From Grimontia celer (lineage in GTDB: Bacteria; Pseudomonadota; Gammaproteobacteria; Enterobacterales; Vibrionaceae), in contig NZ_FIZX01000002.1 in assembly GCF_900055185.1 (NCBI RefSeq), forward strand, positions 1,306,586 through 1,370,585: a DNA stretch of 64,000 nucleotides, read 5' to 3'. Made by a program: the position numbers and the translations under genes. Under the pieces are notes generated by a model, which did no database searches, was not told the origin of the DNA, and saw only the letters and a program-made list of their open reading frames with translations. Of this stretch, positions 1 to 8,092 are shown piece after piece; position 1 is the stretch's first letter; each line of letters starts with the position of its first letter.

Positions 1-428
1 AACGGAAGCGGTGCTTTGATTATGTTTTCGCTGATTTGTGCAAAACCTACCTTGCTGTAGAAGTTAGGGTCGCCGTAGGTCACTGCAATATCAACACCTT
101 CAGATTTCAGCACTGCCAATGCATGGTTGATCAGCCCCTGCCCAATACCCTTCCCCTGCACTTCTGTACTCACGGCCATTGGTGAAAGCAGTTTGGCTGT
201 TTTGTCGTCTTCCAACGAGAGCGTTGAGAACATCACGCCACCCACAATTTTCTCTCCGTCTTTGGCAATGAATACCTGTAAATCTTCCTTAGGCGTGGTT
301 TCCATCATTTCGCGGGCAAATGCGCCAATCACTTTTCCTTCTGCCTCACCTTCAGAATTAGCAAATGTCGTTTGGAACAACTCGATAATCCCTTCGATAT
401 CGGTCTTTTGGTATGTGGTGTAATTCAT
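1..428 (-). CDS. GNAT family N-acetyltransferase (3' end off the window)
   Basis: About 142 residues are visible and the C-terminus lies beyond the left edge. The translation starts MNYTTYQKTDIEGIIELF and carries a GNAT core: a strand pair around KDGEKIVGGVMFSTL, then the acetyl-CoA loop region AVSTEVQGKGIGQGLINHAL (Q/R-x-x-G-x-G/A pattern), then a GVDIAVTYGDPNFYSKVGF segment typical of YhbS-like acetyltransferases. It should transfer acetyl from acetyl-CoA to an amine; the substrate cannot be read from the sequence. The ATG at 428 follows an AGGAAA ribosome binding site and begins only three bases after the stop of the MerR-methyltransferase gene, so the two are probably co-transcribed and translationally coupled. 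Confidence 0.85.
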   Translation of the reverse strand, partial: MNYTTYQKTDIEGIIELFQTTFANSEGEAEGKVIGAFAREMMETTPKEDLQVFIAKDGEKIVGGVMFSTLSLEDDKTAKLLSPMAVSTEVQGKGIGQGLINHALAVLKSEGVDIAVTYGDPNFYSKVGFAQISENIIKAPLP

Positions 429-431
429 GTT

Positions 432-1616
432 TCATTTTCCTAAAAGGTCTTTCTTCTTAAGCACAAAGACCTGATAACTAAACTCGTTCAAATATCGGTT
501 GTAGATGTTCAGTTCAGTCTGAATATCCTTAAGCGCCGCTGATTCCGGCATGTCTGCTTTCAGTGCATTTACTCTTTCTTCCAATGGCTTGAAGTAGTTT
601 TCCCAAGCTTCTGGTGCAAGGGTAAAACTCTCCAATACTTCGTAACCCCCTGCTTTTGCTTGGGCTTCACGCTGGGCAATTGTGTCGATATCCGGGTATT
701 CCCGTAGCCAGAATATTTCGGTTTCTTCACTTGGTGTTTCTGTCAGCCAGACCAAATCACTTAACACCAAAACACCGTCATTCTTGAGTACTTTGCGCCA
801 CTGTTTGAGCGCATTTTCTACCCCCATGATGTAGGCGCAACCTTCCGCCCAAATCAGCTCGAAGCTTTCTGGAGAGAAAGGCAATTCGGTCATGCTGGCG
901 TTAACGGTTGTAATGCGATCTGAAAAACCTAGCTCTGCTGCACGTTCATTCAAGCGGTTGAGCGCAGAAGGTTCATTGTCCAGCGCTGTAATCGCTGCGT
1001 CGGTATGTTTTGCCAACACAGTCGTCGCAATGCCTTTGCCACAGCCAATTTCAAGCAATGTTTTCGGCGAAGTCTTCACACTACTGAGCGCGCGAAGTGT
1101 TTCCTCTTCCGAACCCGGACCCCAACGATCCAACGTTTCGAAAACACGCATAAAGTCGGCCATATAGCGATCATGTTCATTCATGTCTTTTGATAACCAT
1201 TTCAAGTGCAGCGCCTCTTTTTCACTGAAGCCCTGCTTTATTAACCACTCGAGATGCGCGTCTGGCGCTATTTTGTCGACAGACTCATGCCAGGCTTTTA
1301 AGTCCCCTTCACCCAGCAGTGCTGCTAACAATTGTCGCGATTGTTGTTTGTGCGCGATCTCTTCATCTAACTGTTGCAGACGGTTCTGCAGCAGCTCACG
1401 ATCGACCTTGGCATTCAGGCATGCTTTGCATTCCTTTAGCGTTAAACCACCAGCCTGAAGCTTCTGGATCAGGCGGACGCGTTGAACATCTTTGTCACTG
1501 TAAACGCGGTAACTGTTTTCCAGACGTTTACCCTGAATCAGTCCCTGCTTTTCGTAATAAAGCAGCGCCGTGCGGGATAATCCAACCAAATCCGCCAGCT
1601 CGGAAATACGGTACAT
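432..1616 (-). CDS. MerR-type regulator fused to a SAM-dependent methyltransferase
   Basis: This is a 394-residue two-domain protein. Residues 1-70 are a MerR winged helix-turn-helix (MYRISELADLVGLSRTALLY, then the wing NSYRVYSDKDVQRV), followed by a helical linker to about 120. Residues 180-300 form a class I methyltransferase with the SAM motif LLEIGCGKGIATTV, an acidic motif (ITALDNEPSAL) and a post-motif stretch ELIWAEGCAYIMG. In classical MerR proteins the C-terminal part binds an inducer; here it is an enzyme, so the protein may modify the compound it senses, but that is inference. The ATG at 1616 has a strong AGGAGG site five bases upstream. It lies just ahead of a GNAT gene with a 3-nt gap. 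Its methyl acceptor and DNA target are unknown. Confidence 0.9.
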   Translation of the reverse strand: MYRISELADLVGLSRTALLYYEKQGLIQGKRLENSYRVYSDKDVQRVRLIQKLQAGGLTLKECKACLNAKVDRELLQNRLQQLDEEIAHKQQSRQLLAALLGEGDLKAWHESVDKIAPDAHLEWLIKQGFSEKEALHLKWLSKDMNEHDRYMADFMRVFETLDRWGPGSEEETLRALSSVKTSPKTLLEIGCGKGIATTVLAKHTDAAITALDNEPSALNRLNERAAELGFSDRITTVNASMTELPFSPESFELIWAEGCAYIMGVENALKQWRKVLKNDGVLVLSDLVWLTETPSEETEIFWLREYPDIDTIAQREAQAKAGGYEVLESFTLAPEAWENYFKPLEERVNALKADMPESAALKDIQTELNIYNRYLNEFSYQVFVLKKKDLLGK

Positions 1617-1644
1617 GCTCGCCTCCTATGCCCATCAATGTCGC

Positions 1645-1676
1645 CACCTTAAACTATAAAGCTGTAGACAGGTCAA
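1645..1676 (-). promoter_or_regulatory. Candidate MerR-type promoter
   Basis: Reading the minus strand, a -35-like TTGACC (1676-1671) is followed by 19 bases and then TAAGGT (1651-1646), about 30 bases ahead of the MerR-methyltransferase start. Wide 19-20 bp spacing and ACCT/AGGT ends are typical of promoters remodelled by MerR proteins. The inner dyad is imperfect (CTACA...TATAG), so this is tentative. It would imply autoregulation. Confidence 0.35.
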
Positions 1677-1691
1677 TAAGATTTCTTTGGG

Positions 1692-1724
1692 AGAAAAAGA
1701 AAACGCCGATATTGAAATCGGCGC
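1692..1724 (-). terminator. Rho-independent terminator after the HEAT-like protein gene
   Basis: The 7-bp stem CGCCGAT/ATCGGCG (1704-1710 with 1717-1723) has a 6-nt loop and, on the minus strand, is followed by TTTTCTTTTTC. It sits about 20 bases after the stop of the gene ending at 1744. Confidence 0.8.
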
Positions 1725-1743
1725 CTAATCGATGATGTGAGTT

Positions 1744-3516
1744 TTAGCGGCTTATCAAATCCTGAGCCAGCGCGAGTGTAGACGCCGACACATCTGGTGT
1801 TTCCAGAATTTTTCTTGCAATGGATTTGTTCAAAGCTGTTGGTTGGGCATTGTTTGCGAGAAAAGCGAACAAAAGGTCGCGGGTGGGTGCCAGTATGTTC
1901 GGTGAATCAATCCTGCTCCTGAGTTCCGCTTGGTAGCTTTCTGAAAGCTTCAGATTCTGGCTGTTGTTTTCAATACCTGAGGTAATGGCCTTCACCACAC
2001 TAGGGTGACCGTCATTTAGCATTTGAGTCAGCAGCCTTGATTGCATTTCTGGATTCCGGCTCAGCATTTTGGCTGCTACTTGCCTCTCATCAGCATACTC
2101 ACTTTCCAGATATGGCAGCACACGGTTGTCGAGCTCTGCATTCCCCAGGTTTGCGATAGCCAACAGTTCACTGTAACCCGCACCACTTGAAGCCAGCTTG
2201 TTGGCAAGAAACCCTGTGACTTCATTGGTCATCCTTGGGTTCTGTTTACCCAATATACCGATGTTCAGCATGGCGGTTTGTGCCAACAGACTATTGGAAT
2301 GGGTGAGCATGTTTTGAAGCGTGCTGAGGGCAACCTGGCTGTTAATCTCCCCCATTTTAGAAATAGACATTATCGCTCGAAGACGATCCGTTTCCGCTAA
2401 AGCGTCATCTTCAATAATGGAGGACAACACGTATTCCGCCTCTTGTTCTCCAGAGCGTTCGAGGGCAAAGATCAGACTGGAACGCATGCTGTCGGTGATA
2501 TCTTCTGAGGTCAGTAAATCCCGCACAAAGCCCCATCCCTGATTCACCAAGTAGACCCCAAGTACCTTCGCAGTATCCAACGTCGGGTTCGCGTCGAACG
2601 CTACCAGGACCTCCATAAAGTTTTCATCGGTCACTTCCACATCTGGCGTGGTGTCATTCAGGGCCACTCGGTACTGACTGTTCGCGCCTGCATTGTAGTT
2701 TGCCGAAGCAAACAAGGTTCCTTTCGGTTCGATAGGTTTAATGAGAATTTGTTGTTCTAATTTCAGCTCATTCCCATCCATCGCAATGGTTTTTCCAGTG
2801 ATGTTTTTGAGCTCTGAGGGAAAAGCAAATTTGTCTAACGTTAATTGCCAACTGTCGTTGTCAGCCAATGTTTGATAGCTTGCAGAACTGCCAATGTCCG
2901 CGGCTTTCTGACGAGTGACCACGTCGCCATTAATCTGATAGAGATAAGTGTGAGTGCCATCAGGCAGTTGCAGGCTCTGAATACCCTCGTAGTAAGAAAA
3001 CTGCTGAAGCAATGCTGTCATCATATTCAGCGGATGCATTGGCTCTAAACCGAGCATGGAAACATCCTTGAATGCGCCATCACGGTACTTGAAAGTGAAC
3101 CCCAGATATGGCGGGATTTGAGTATTGGGGTCTTCTGACTCAAACTTCACGTCAAACATAACGCCTTTGTTTGGCACTCCCCCTTCCATGTCGAGTTCAA
3201 AACTCAGTACATTGGTAAAATCAGCCAAAACGGCTTGCTGTGTTGAAAGTTTGGACTTCACTACCGCCTTAAATGCCCTAACTGTCGGGGCTTGTTCGCT
3301 GTTTTGTGCGGAGTATGAAGCGTTATTTTCGTCAGGAGAAACCTCCATCAATCCAGTGACCACGTCACTTGTAGCATTCACCTCTGACGAGACGTATGTT
3401 TTCTCTGACCCTGACTCTGACTCTGACTCTGACTCTGACTCTGTATCAAACCATACAAAAGATGCGGCTACCGCTGAGCAGGCAATCAGAGAAATTAAAA
3501 CGATATTTTTGTTCAT
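1744..3516 (-). CDS. Membrane-anchored protein of unknown function with HEAT-like helical repeats
   Basis: This 590-residue protein begins with a hydrophobic signal anchor (residues 4-23) and then an unusual acidic Ser-Glu run coded by a hexanucleotide repeat. Residues about 70-290 look beta-rich (FELDMEGGVPNKGVMFDVKF and similar alternating strands). From about 300 to the end the sequence turns into alpha-helical pairs with HEAT-like spacing, for example LRAIMSISKMGEINSQVALS and SVVKAITSGIEN. A beta domain followed by a helical superhelix resembles the lipid-transfer/vitellogenin N-terminal architecture, but this is a resemblance by eye, not a family assignment. It lies 69 bp downstream of another exported unknown protein on the same strand, with a hairpin in between. 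The protein is probably periplasmic and tethered to the inner membrane. Confidence 0.75.
   Translation of the reverse strand: MNKNIVLISLIACSAVAASFVWFDTESESESESESGSEKTYVSSEVNATSDVVTGLMEVSPDENNASYSAQNSEQAPTVRAFKAVVKSKLSTQQAVLADFTNVLSFELDMEGGVPNKGVMFDVKFESEDPNTQIPPYLGFTFKYRDGAFKDVSMLGLEPMHPLNMMTALLQQFSYYEGIQSLQLPDGTHTYLYQINGDVVTRQKAADIGSSASYQTLADNDSWQLTLDKFAFPSELKNITGKTIAMDGNELKLEQQILIKPIEPKGTLFASANYNAGANSQYRVALNDTTPDVEVTDENFMEVLVAFDANPTLDTAKVLGVYLVNQGWGFVRDLLTSEDITDSMRSSLIFALERSGEQEAEYVLSSIIEDDALAETDRLRAIMSISKMGEINSQVALSTLQNMLTHSNSLLAQTAMLNIGILGKQNPRMTNEVTGFLANKLASSGAGYSELLAIANLGNAELDNRVLPYLESEYADERQVAAKMLSRNPEMQSRLLTQMLNDGHPSVVKAITSGIENNSQNLKLSESYQAELRSRIDSPNILAPTRDLLFAFLANNAQPTALNKSIARKILETPDVSASTLALAQDLISR
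3405..3440. repeat. Hexanucleotide tandem repeat (ctgact)
   Basis: Five perfect copies of ctgact occupy 3411-3440, preceded by one degenerate copy (ctgacc, 3405-3410). On the minus strand they encode the alternating Glu-Ser tract just after the membrane anchor of the 590-residue protein. Copy changes would keep the reading frame and alter only linker length. Confidence 0.9.
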
Positions 3517-3531
3517 GACTTATCCATTCAA

Positions 3532-3568
3532 AAACAGGAGGCACCAGAGTCTATTGGCCTTTGGTGCC
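3532..3568 (-). terminator. Intercistronic hairpin with T-run between two exported-protein genes
   Basis: GGCACCA (3540-3546) pairs with TGGTGCC (3562-3568); on the minus strand the stem is followed by CTCCTGTTTTTG. It lies between the stop at 3586 and the start at 3516, so it could end transcription of the upstream gene or lower expression of the downstream one. Confidence 0.55.
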
Positions 3569-3585
3569 CCCATAAATATTAATAA

Positions 3586-4566
3586 TTAGAAGTAAGCCGT
3601 TTTTTCATAAATCGTGTGGTTAAACTCGTAAATCGGCGACCAACTAATTAGATCAGTTTCTGCATAAAATATTCGCGCAAGGCCAAATAGTTTAACGTCG
3701 CAATACAATCCAATTTTCCCATTACCGCCTTTAGCGCTCGCATCCCATTTAAGCTTGGTGTAATACTGGTAATCCTTTGTTTGATCACACTCACAGTCAG
3801 GCTCGTAGGAAATACCTGCTTCAGCGTAAGCTTTTGTGCCCGCATTAATTAAGGTCAGTGAACCTTTAACGCCTTTTTCAACTGTTTTAAATAGAAGATT
3901 TAAGCTGGCGTAGCCTTTTGCTGTCGCATCCCCAGAAATAAAGGGACGAACACTGGCATACACAAAGTCCGGACGACGCTGACCATTGATTTCGATTGGC
4001 TTGTTAGGCTTATCGAAGCCACCGACCTCAAGACCTGCAGCAAAATCAGCCCCAACTTTTAACGCCGCACCGACTTTCACTCCGAGACGGAACACGCCGG
4101 CTGGATCGATAGGCACCTCAGGAATAGGCACTTCTGCTTCTGCCACTGTGTGACTGATTGTGCGATTGATATCAGCACGTAACAACGCGTCACACGTTGG
4201 GCTGAGTGATAACGGAACGTCACTGCCCACACTGAGTGAAAGATGCAAACCACGGACGCAATTCAGTTCTTCAGGATTAAAGTTCAGGTCAACACCGCCA
4301 AGCACAGAACCCAAAGTGGTGTTGTGGGGACCCACAGTCACTTTGAACTCATTGTCGGTATTACCAATCACTTTTCCCCCGGTAAACTCCACATAACCAA
4401 AACCTTTACGTGTTTCCACGAAGTTTTTCACGACGTTATGAGTATTTGCACGATGTGATTTATTAAGTACCTGCCCCGCATAGAGGCCCACTGCCTGAGT
4501 TTGAAACGATGAAATCGAGAGTACTGCTGCACAGAGCAGTCCCCCTATCTTCCTAATATTCATCAT
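3586..4566 (-). CDS. Exported protein of unknown function
   Basis: The 326-residue product has a clear signal peptide (IRKIGGLLCAAVLSISSFQ, cleavage probably after TQA near residue 25). The mature part is glycine-rich and strand-rich with alternating hydrophobic residues (residues 150-230, e.g. FRLGVKVGAALKVGADFAAG), and ends YEKTAYF with a C-terminal aromatic residue. That pattern would fit a small outer-membrane or secreted beta protein. Cys-x-Cys (CECD) near residue 260 and other cysteines suggest periplasmic disulfides. I do not recognise the family. It precedes the 590-residue helical-repeat protein on the same strand, so the two may form a pair. The first of two adjacent ATGs is used here. 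Confidence 0.75.
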   Translation of the reverse strand: MMNIRKIGGLLCAAVLSISSFQTQAVGLYAGQVLNKSHRANTHNVVKNFVETRKGFGYVEFTGGKVIGNTDNEFKVTVGPHNTTLGSVLGGVDLNFNPEELNCVRGLHLSLSVGSDVPLSLSPTCDALLRADINRTISHTVAEAEVPIPEVPIDPAGVFRLGVKVGAALKVGADFAAGLEVGGFDKPNKPIEINGQRRPDFVYASVRPFISGDATAKGYASLNLLFKTVEKGVKGSLTLINAGTKAYAEAGISYEPDCECDQTKDYQYYTKLKWDASAKGGNGKIGLYCDVKLFGLARIFYAETDLISWSPIYEFNHTIYEKTAYF

Positions 4567-4840
4567 AATTTCCTAATATTATTAAAATCTAACTTTTGGT
4601 TTTACCTTAAAAATTCAAGGCACAAAAAATGTAATGCACCTATAAGAAAAAAATGGGTATGGCAGGGGCTTTGGGAGTTAATTGATAGTTTCGTACTAGT
4701 AATTAAGTACAGTGTAGGTATGGTATTTGTATTATTTTAAGACATTCATTATTTAGCCAAGGTTAATTTTACAAGACATCTTCTTTTTAATAACCACAAA
4801 GTTTATAGTTAAACTAATTTATATTATACAAGCGTAAAAC
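4567..4840. other. AT-rich intergenic region, no gene seen
   Basis: This stretch separates the exported-protein gene (leftward, starting at 4566) from the end of choV. It is strongly AT-rich, has a short direct repeat TTCCTAATATT (about 4551 and 4570), and should hold the promoter of the leftward gene. No ORF with coding character was seen. Confidence 0.6.
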
Positions 4841-4867
4841 AAAAAACGGCCAGACATTGTCTGACCG
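4841..4867 (-). terminator. Rho-independent terminator of the bet-cho operon
   Basis: On the minus strand CGGTCAGA pairs with TCTGGCCG (one G-U pair) around a 5-nt loop and is followed by TTTTTTG. It lies 23 bases beyond the choV stop and marks the end of the betIBA-choXWV transcript. Confidence 0.88.
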
Positions 4868-4890
4868 CTTATTACAATTATATTTATTAA

Positions 4891-6081
4891 TTATGCCGCA
4901 TTGGAAAAATGCTTCCCTAGCAGTGCATGATAAAAATCGTTATCAGATAATACACCAATCACTCGGTCATTCTCCGTTAATAACAGAGGTAAACCTGTCT
5001 GATATCGAATTTCAAGCGCATTGCGCATTGAAATATCCGCATTCGCCATCACGATGACATCTTTCGGCAACGAGCAAGCATCACTTTCGCCATCCCACGT
5101 CAGGATCGGCAAGGTTGTTTCACCACGATACGCTGCGATCAATGCACTCTGACTATCAAACTGAAGTCTGCTCTGCTCCATCTCGTTAAGCATAACCATA
5201 TTGTCGCGATGCTCTAGATCGCCAATGGCAGTCATTAAAGAACGACCACGTAGAACATTCAGCGGATTGGTGTGCGCCACAAAGTCTTCGACATACTGAG
5301 TCTCTGGGCGCAGCACAATGTCTTCCGGTTTACCATGCTGGATGATTTTGCCTGATTCCATGATGGCAATGTTATTGCCTATTTTCAGCGCTTCATCCAA
5401 ATCGTGGCTCACGAAAAGAATCGTCTTGTTCAGCTTACGTTGAAGCTCCAACAACTCATCTTGAAGCTGGTTACGGATGAGTGGGTCTAGGGCTGAAAAA
5501 GGCTCATCCATCAGCAAAATGTCGCTATCCATACAGAAAGCACGTGCCAAGCCTACGCGTTGTTGCATGCCGCCAGAAAGCTCGTGCGGCAGCTTGTCAT
5601 GCCACTCACTTAAGCCAACCATATCCAGCTTTTCCATGGCGCGCTTGCGACGCTCTGTTTTAGCCATGCCTTGCATTTCCAGGCCAAAAGCGACGTTGTC
5701 TACCACGCTGAGCCAAGGCATCAGTGCGAACTTCTGGAACACCATGGAAACGCGGTGTGAGCGTAGGTCACGAAGCTTGTTGGCATCAATGCCGTTAAGC
5801 TCCACCATCTCTTCGCCATCACGTACTTTCAGAGATCCGCGGGTCACTGGATTTAAGCCGTTCACAGCACGCAGCAAACTGGATTTACCAGAGCCGGACA
5901 GCCCCATCAACACACAAATTTCGCCTTCGTCGACAGAAATGGTGGCGTTACTGACACCGACCACGTTGCCAGTCTCTTCCTGAATTTCCTGGCGGGTTTT
6001 ACCTTCGTCCAGCATGGTGATGCTTCGTTCAAGCCCATGACCAAAAATCACGTCGAGGTTTTCAATCGATACTGCTTTCAT
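4891..6081 (-). CDS. choV: Choline/glycine betaine ABC transporter ATP-binding subunit
   Basis: The 396-residue cytoplasmic ATPase powers osmoprotectant import with ChoW and ChoX. Visible motifs in order are Walker A GLSGSGKSS (about residues 59-67), the ABC signature LSGGMQQRVGLARA, Walker B ILLMDEPFSALDP and the switch histidine in FVSHDLDEAL. The C-terminal 110 residues form a CBS-like region (LPLLLTENDRVIGVLSDND), which in OpuA/ProV relatives links transport to ionic strength. The ATG at 6081 follows AGAGGG and lies two bases after the choW stop, so translation is coupled. The order betIBA-choXWV points to choline as a main substrate, although members of this family may also take betaine. 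The name proV is used for the same gene in Vibrio. Confidence 0.93.
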   Translation of the reverse strand: MKAVSIENLDVIFGHGLERSITMLDEGKTRQEIQEETGNVVGVSNATISVDEGEICVLMGLSGSGKSSLLRAVNGLNPVTRGSLKVRDGEEMVELNGIDANKLRDLRSHRVSMVFQKFALMPWLSVVDNVAFGLEMQGMAKTERRKRAMEKLDMVGLSEWHDKLPHELSGGMQQRVGLARAFCMDSDILLMDEPFSALDPLIRNQLQDELLELQRKLNKTILFVSHDLDEALKIGNNIAIMESGKIIQHGKPEDIVLRPETQYVEDFVAHTNPLNVLRGRSLMTAIGDLEHRDNMVMLNEMEQSRLQFDSQSALIAAYRGETTLPILTWDGESDACSLPKDVIVMANADISMRNALEIRYQTGLPLLLTENDRVIGVLSDNDFYHALLGKHFSNAA

Positions 6082-6083
6082 GA

Positions 6084-6932
6084 TTAACCCTCTTTACCTT
6101 GTGAAGCTGGCGCTTTGCAGAGACGGTCGAGAATAATGGCGACCAATACAATCGCGAGTCCTGCCTCAAAACCTTGCGAGATGTTCACTGTATTCAGAGC
6201 GCGGATAACAGGCTTGCCCAAACCGTCCGCACCTACCAGCGCCGCGATGACCACCATTGAAAGTGACAACATGATGCACTGGGTAATGCCTGCCATGATG
6301 TTTGGCATGGCGGCAGGGAGTTCAACTTTGAACAGCAGTTTGGTCGGCGTCGCACCAAAAGCCTTGCCTGCTTCAATCAACTCTTCTGGCACACTGCGGA
6401 TACCGAGATAAGTCAGGCGGATAGGTGCAGCAATGGCAAAGATAATCGTAGAAATTAGCCCCGGCACCACACCCAGACCGAACAACACTAGCGTTGGGAT
6501 CAGGTAAACGAACGTTGGTATGGTCTGCATTAAGTCCAGAACCGGGCGCATAAAGGTATACAGCCAAGGTCGATGTGCAGCGAGAATACCCAGCGGCACA
6601 CCCAGTAATACCGACAACATGGTCGCAGTGAGCACCAGTACGAAGGTTTCAATCATCTCCGTCCAGTAGCCCAGATTCAAAATCAGCAGAAGCGCTGCAA
6701 CAACAAAAATCACCAGCGAAACGCGTCGGTGAAGCAGCCAGGCGATGCCCGCAGTCAACGCAATAGGCACATACGGTGGGAACCATTGCATCACATCGAC
6801 GAGGGAAAGAATCAGCCATTCAAGCGAGATAGAAAGCGCGTCGAAAAAGCCCGCTGCATTGTAGGTTAGCCAATCGACAACGTTTTCCATGTAGCTGCCG
6901 AGTGGAATTTTATTATCTGTAATCCAGTTCAT
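6084..6932 (-). CDS. choW: Choline/glycine betaine ABC transporter permease
   Basis: The roughly 282-residue inner-membrane permease has about six hydrophobic segments and the binding-protein-dependent transport signature region (EELIEAGKAFGATPTKLLFK, the EAA loop that contacts the ATPase). I start at the ATG at 6932 because GGAG sits eight bases upstream; an in-frame ATG six codons earlier (6950) lacks such a site. A 12-bp perfect hairpin (6957-6983) separates this start from the binding-protein gene choX, which probably lets choX be expressed at a higher level. It works with ChoV and ChoX in choline uptake. Confidence 0.93.
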   Translation of the reverse strand: MNWITDNKIPLGSYMENVVDWLTYNAAGFFDALSISLEWLILSLVDVMQWFPPYVPIALTAGIAWLLHRRVSLVIFVVAALLLILNLGYWTEMIETFVLVLTATMLSVLLGVPLGILAAHRPWLYTFMRPVLDLMQTIPTFVYLIPTLVLFGLGVVPGLISTIIFAIAAPIRLTYLGIRSVPEELIEAGKAFGATPTKLLFKVELPAAMPNIMAGITQCIMLSLSMVVIAALVGADGLGKPVIRALNTVNISQGFEAGLAIVLVAIILDRLCKAPASQGKEG

Positions 6933-6956
6933 GTGTACTCCAAAATCCATATTGAT

Positions 6957-6983
6957 GTGCTGGGCTGATGGTCAGCCCAGCAC
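6957..6983 (-). promoter_or_regulatory. Intercistronic hairpin between choX and choW
   Basis: GTGCTGGGCTGA pairs perfectly with TCAGCCCAGCAC around a 3-nt loop. No T-run follows, so it is more likely an mRNA-stabilising or processing hairpin that protects the choX 3' end than a terminator. Confidence 0.75.
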
Positions 6984-7021
6984 CTGCTTTCGCGTTTACT
7001 GCTTGCGAAATGCAGTTGGGT

Positions 7022-7972
7022 TTACTGGATATTGAGGTGAGCTTTCACCGCTGGCAGTGCATCTTTGCCGTCTTGTGTTTTCACGCCGTCCAACCATGCA
7101 GTCAGCACTTCAGGGTTGCTTTGCAGCCATTCCTTCGCAGCCACTTCCGGTTTCTCACCGTCGTTCAAAATGCCGTTCATGATTTCGTTTTCCATTGGCA
7201 GCGTGAACTTGAGGTTGGTCAGCAGTTTGCCGACGTTCGGGCACTCAGAGGTGTAGTTTTGGCGTACGTTAGTGTAAACATTCGCGCCACCATAATTAGG
7301 GCCGAAGTAATCATCACCACCGTCCAGGTATTCCAGCTCAAAGTTGCTGTTCATTGGGTGTGGCGCCCAGCCCAGGAACACAATCCACTGATCACGGCGC
7401 ACGGCACGTTTAACCTGAGACAACATGCCCGCTTCGCTTGATTCAACCAATTCAAACTCTTTCAGTCCGAAAGCGTTGGCATCAATCATGTACTGAATCA
7501 GACGGTTACCGTCATTACCGGGTTCGATACCGTAGATACGGCCTTTGAAGTTATCTTCAAACTTTGCAATATCAGCAAAGTTTTTCACGCCACCTTCAAA
7601 CGCATACTTTGGCACCGCGAGGGTGTACTTTGCGCCTTCCAGGTTCATACCGATGGTTTCTACTGTGCCAGCCTCGCGGTATTTAGCGATATCACCTTCC
7701 ATGGTTGGCATCCAGTTACCAAGGAACACGTCGATGTCGCCATTTGCCAGCGAGGTATAGGTAACAGGGACAGACAACAATTGGATGTCAGTGTTGTATC
7801 CCATACCTTGCAGTACAAGCGTGGTCGCAGCCGTCGTCGCGGTAATATCCGTCCAGCCCACATCAGAGAAGCGGACTGTTTCACACTGGTTTGCCATTGC
7901 CGGCATCGCAGTGAGACCCGCCGCCAGTGTGATGCTCAAACCTGCCAGTCGCTTGGTCTGTTTAATATCCAT
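7022..7972 (-). CDS. choX: Periplasmic choline/betaine-binding protein
   Basis: The product (about 316 residues) starts MDIKQTKRLAGLSITLAAG and has a signal peptide cleaved near AMA-NQC. The mature protein is a type II binding protein of the ChoX/ProX kind. Trp in VGWTD, FLGNWMPTME and FLGWAPHPMN are good candidates for the aromatic cage that holds the quaternary ammonium group by cation-pi contacts. The start is the ATG at 7972, preceded by AGGAAG; a longer reading frame upstream has no signal peptide at its start. It lies after betA (120-bp gap containing a hairpin) and before choW. Two cysteines (near NQCETV and SECPNV) may form a disulfide. Confidence 0.92.
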   Translation of the reverse strand: MDIKQTKRLAGLSITLAAGLTAMPAMANQCETVRFSDVGWTDITATTAATTLVLQGMGYNTDIQLLSVPVTYTSLANGDIDVFLGNWMPTMEGDIAKYREAGTVETIGMNLEGAKYTLAVPKYAFEGGVKNFADIAKFEDNFKGRIYGIEPGNDGNRLIQYMIDANAFGLKEFELVESSEAGMLSQVKRAVRRDQWIVFLGWAPHPMNSNFELEYLDGGDDYFGPNYGGANVYTNVRQNYTSECPNVGKLLTNLKFTLPMENEIMNGILNDGEKPEVAAKEWLQSNPEVLTAWLDGVKTQDGKDALPAVKAHLNIQ

Positions 7973-8001
7973 GATTACTTCCTCTTCCTTTCTTTTTGGC
8001 T

Positions 8002-8028
8002 GAGGGCGCAACGACTTGCTGCGCCCTT
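8002..8028 (-). promoter_or_regulatory. Intercistronic hairpin between betA and choX
   Basis: AGGGCGCA (8003-8010) pairs with TGCGCCCT (8020-8027) around a 9-nt loop, with no T-run on the minus strand. It sits in the 120-bp gap before choX and could mark a processing point that separates enzyme from transporter messages. Confidence 0.55.
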
Positions 8029-8092
8029 CCGTTTTTACTTGAGTGTTGCTGATGTTGCTTGTCGCCCTCACCATGCTTACTGCATAGGTCGC

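Noticed and set aside
3405-3440. CRISPR-like or phase-variable repeat
   Set aside because: Units are six bases with no spacers, and being a multiple of three they cannot switch the reading frame.
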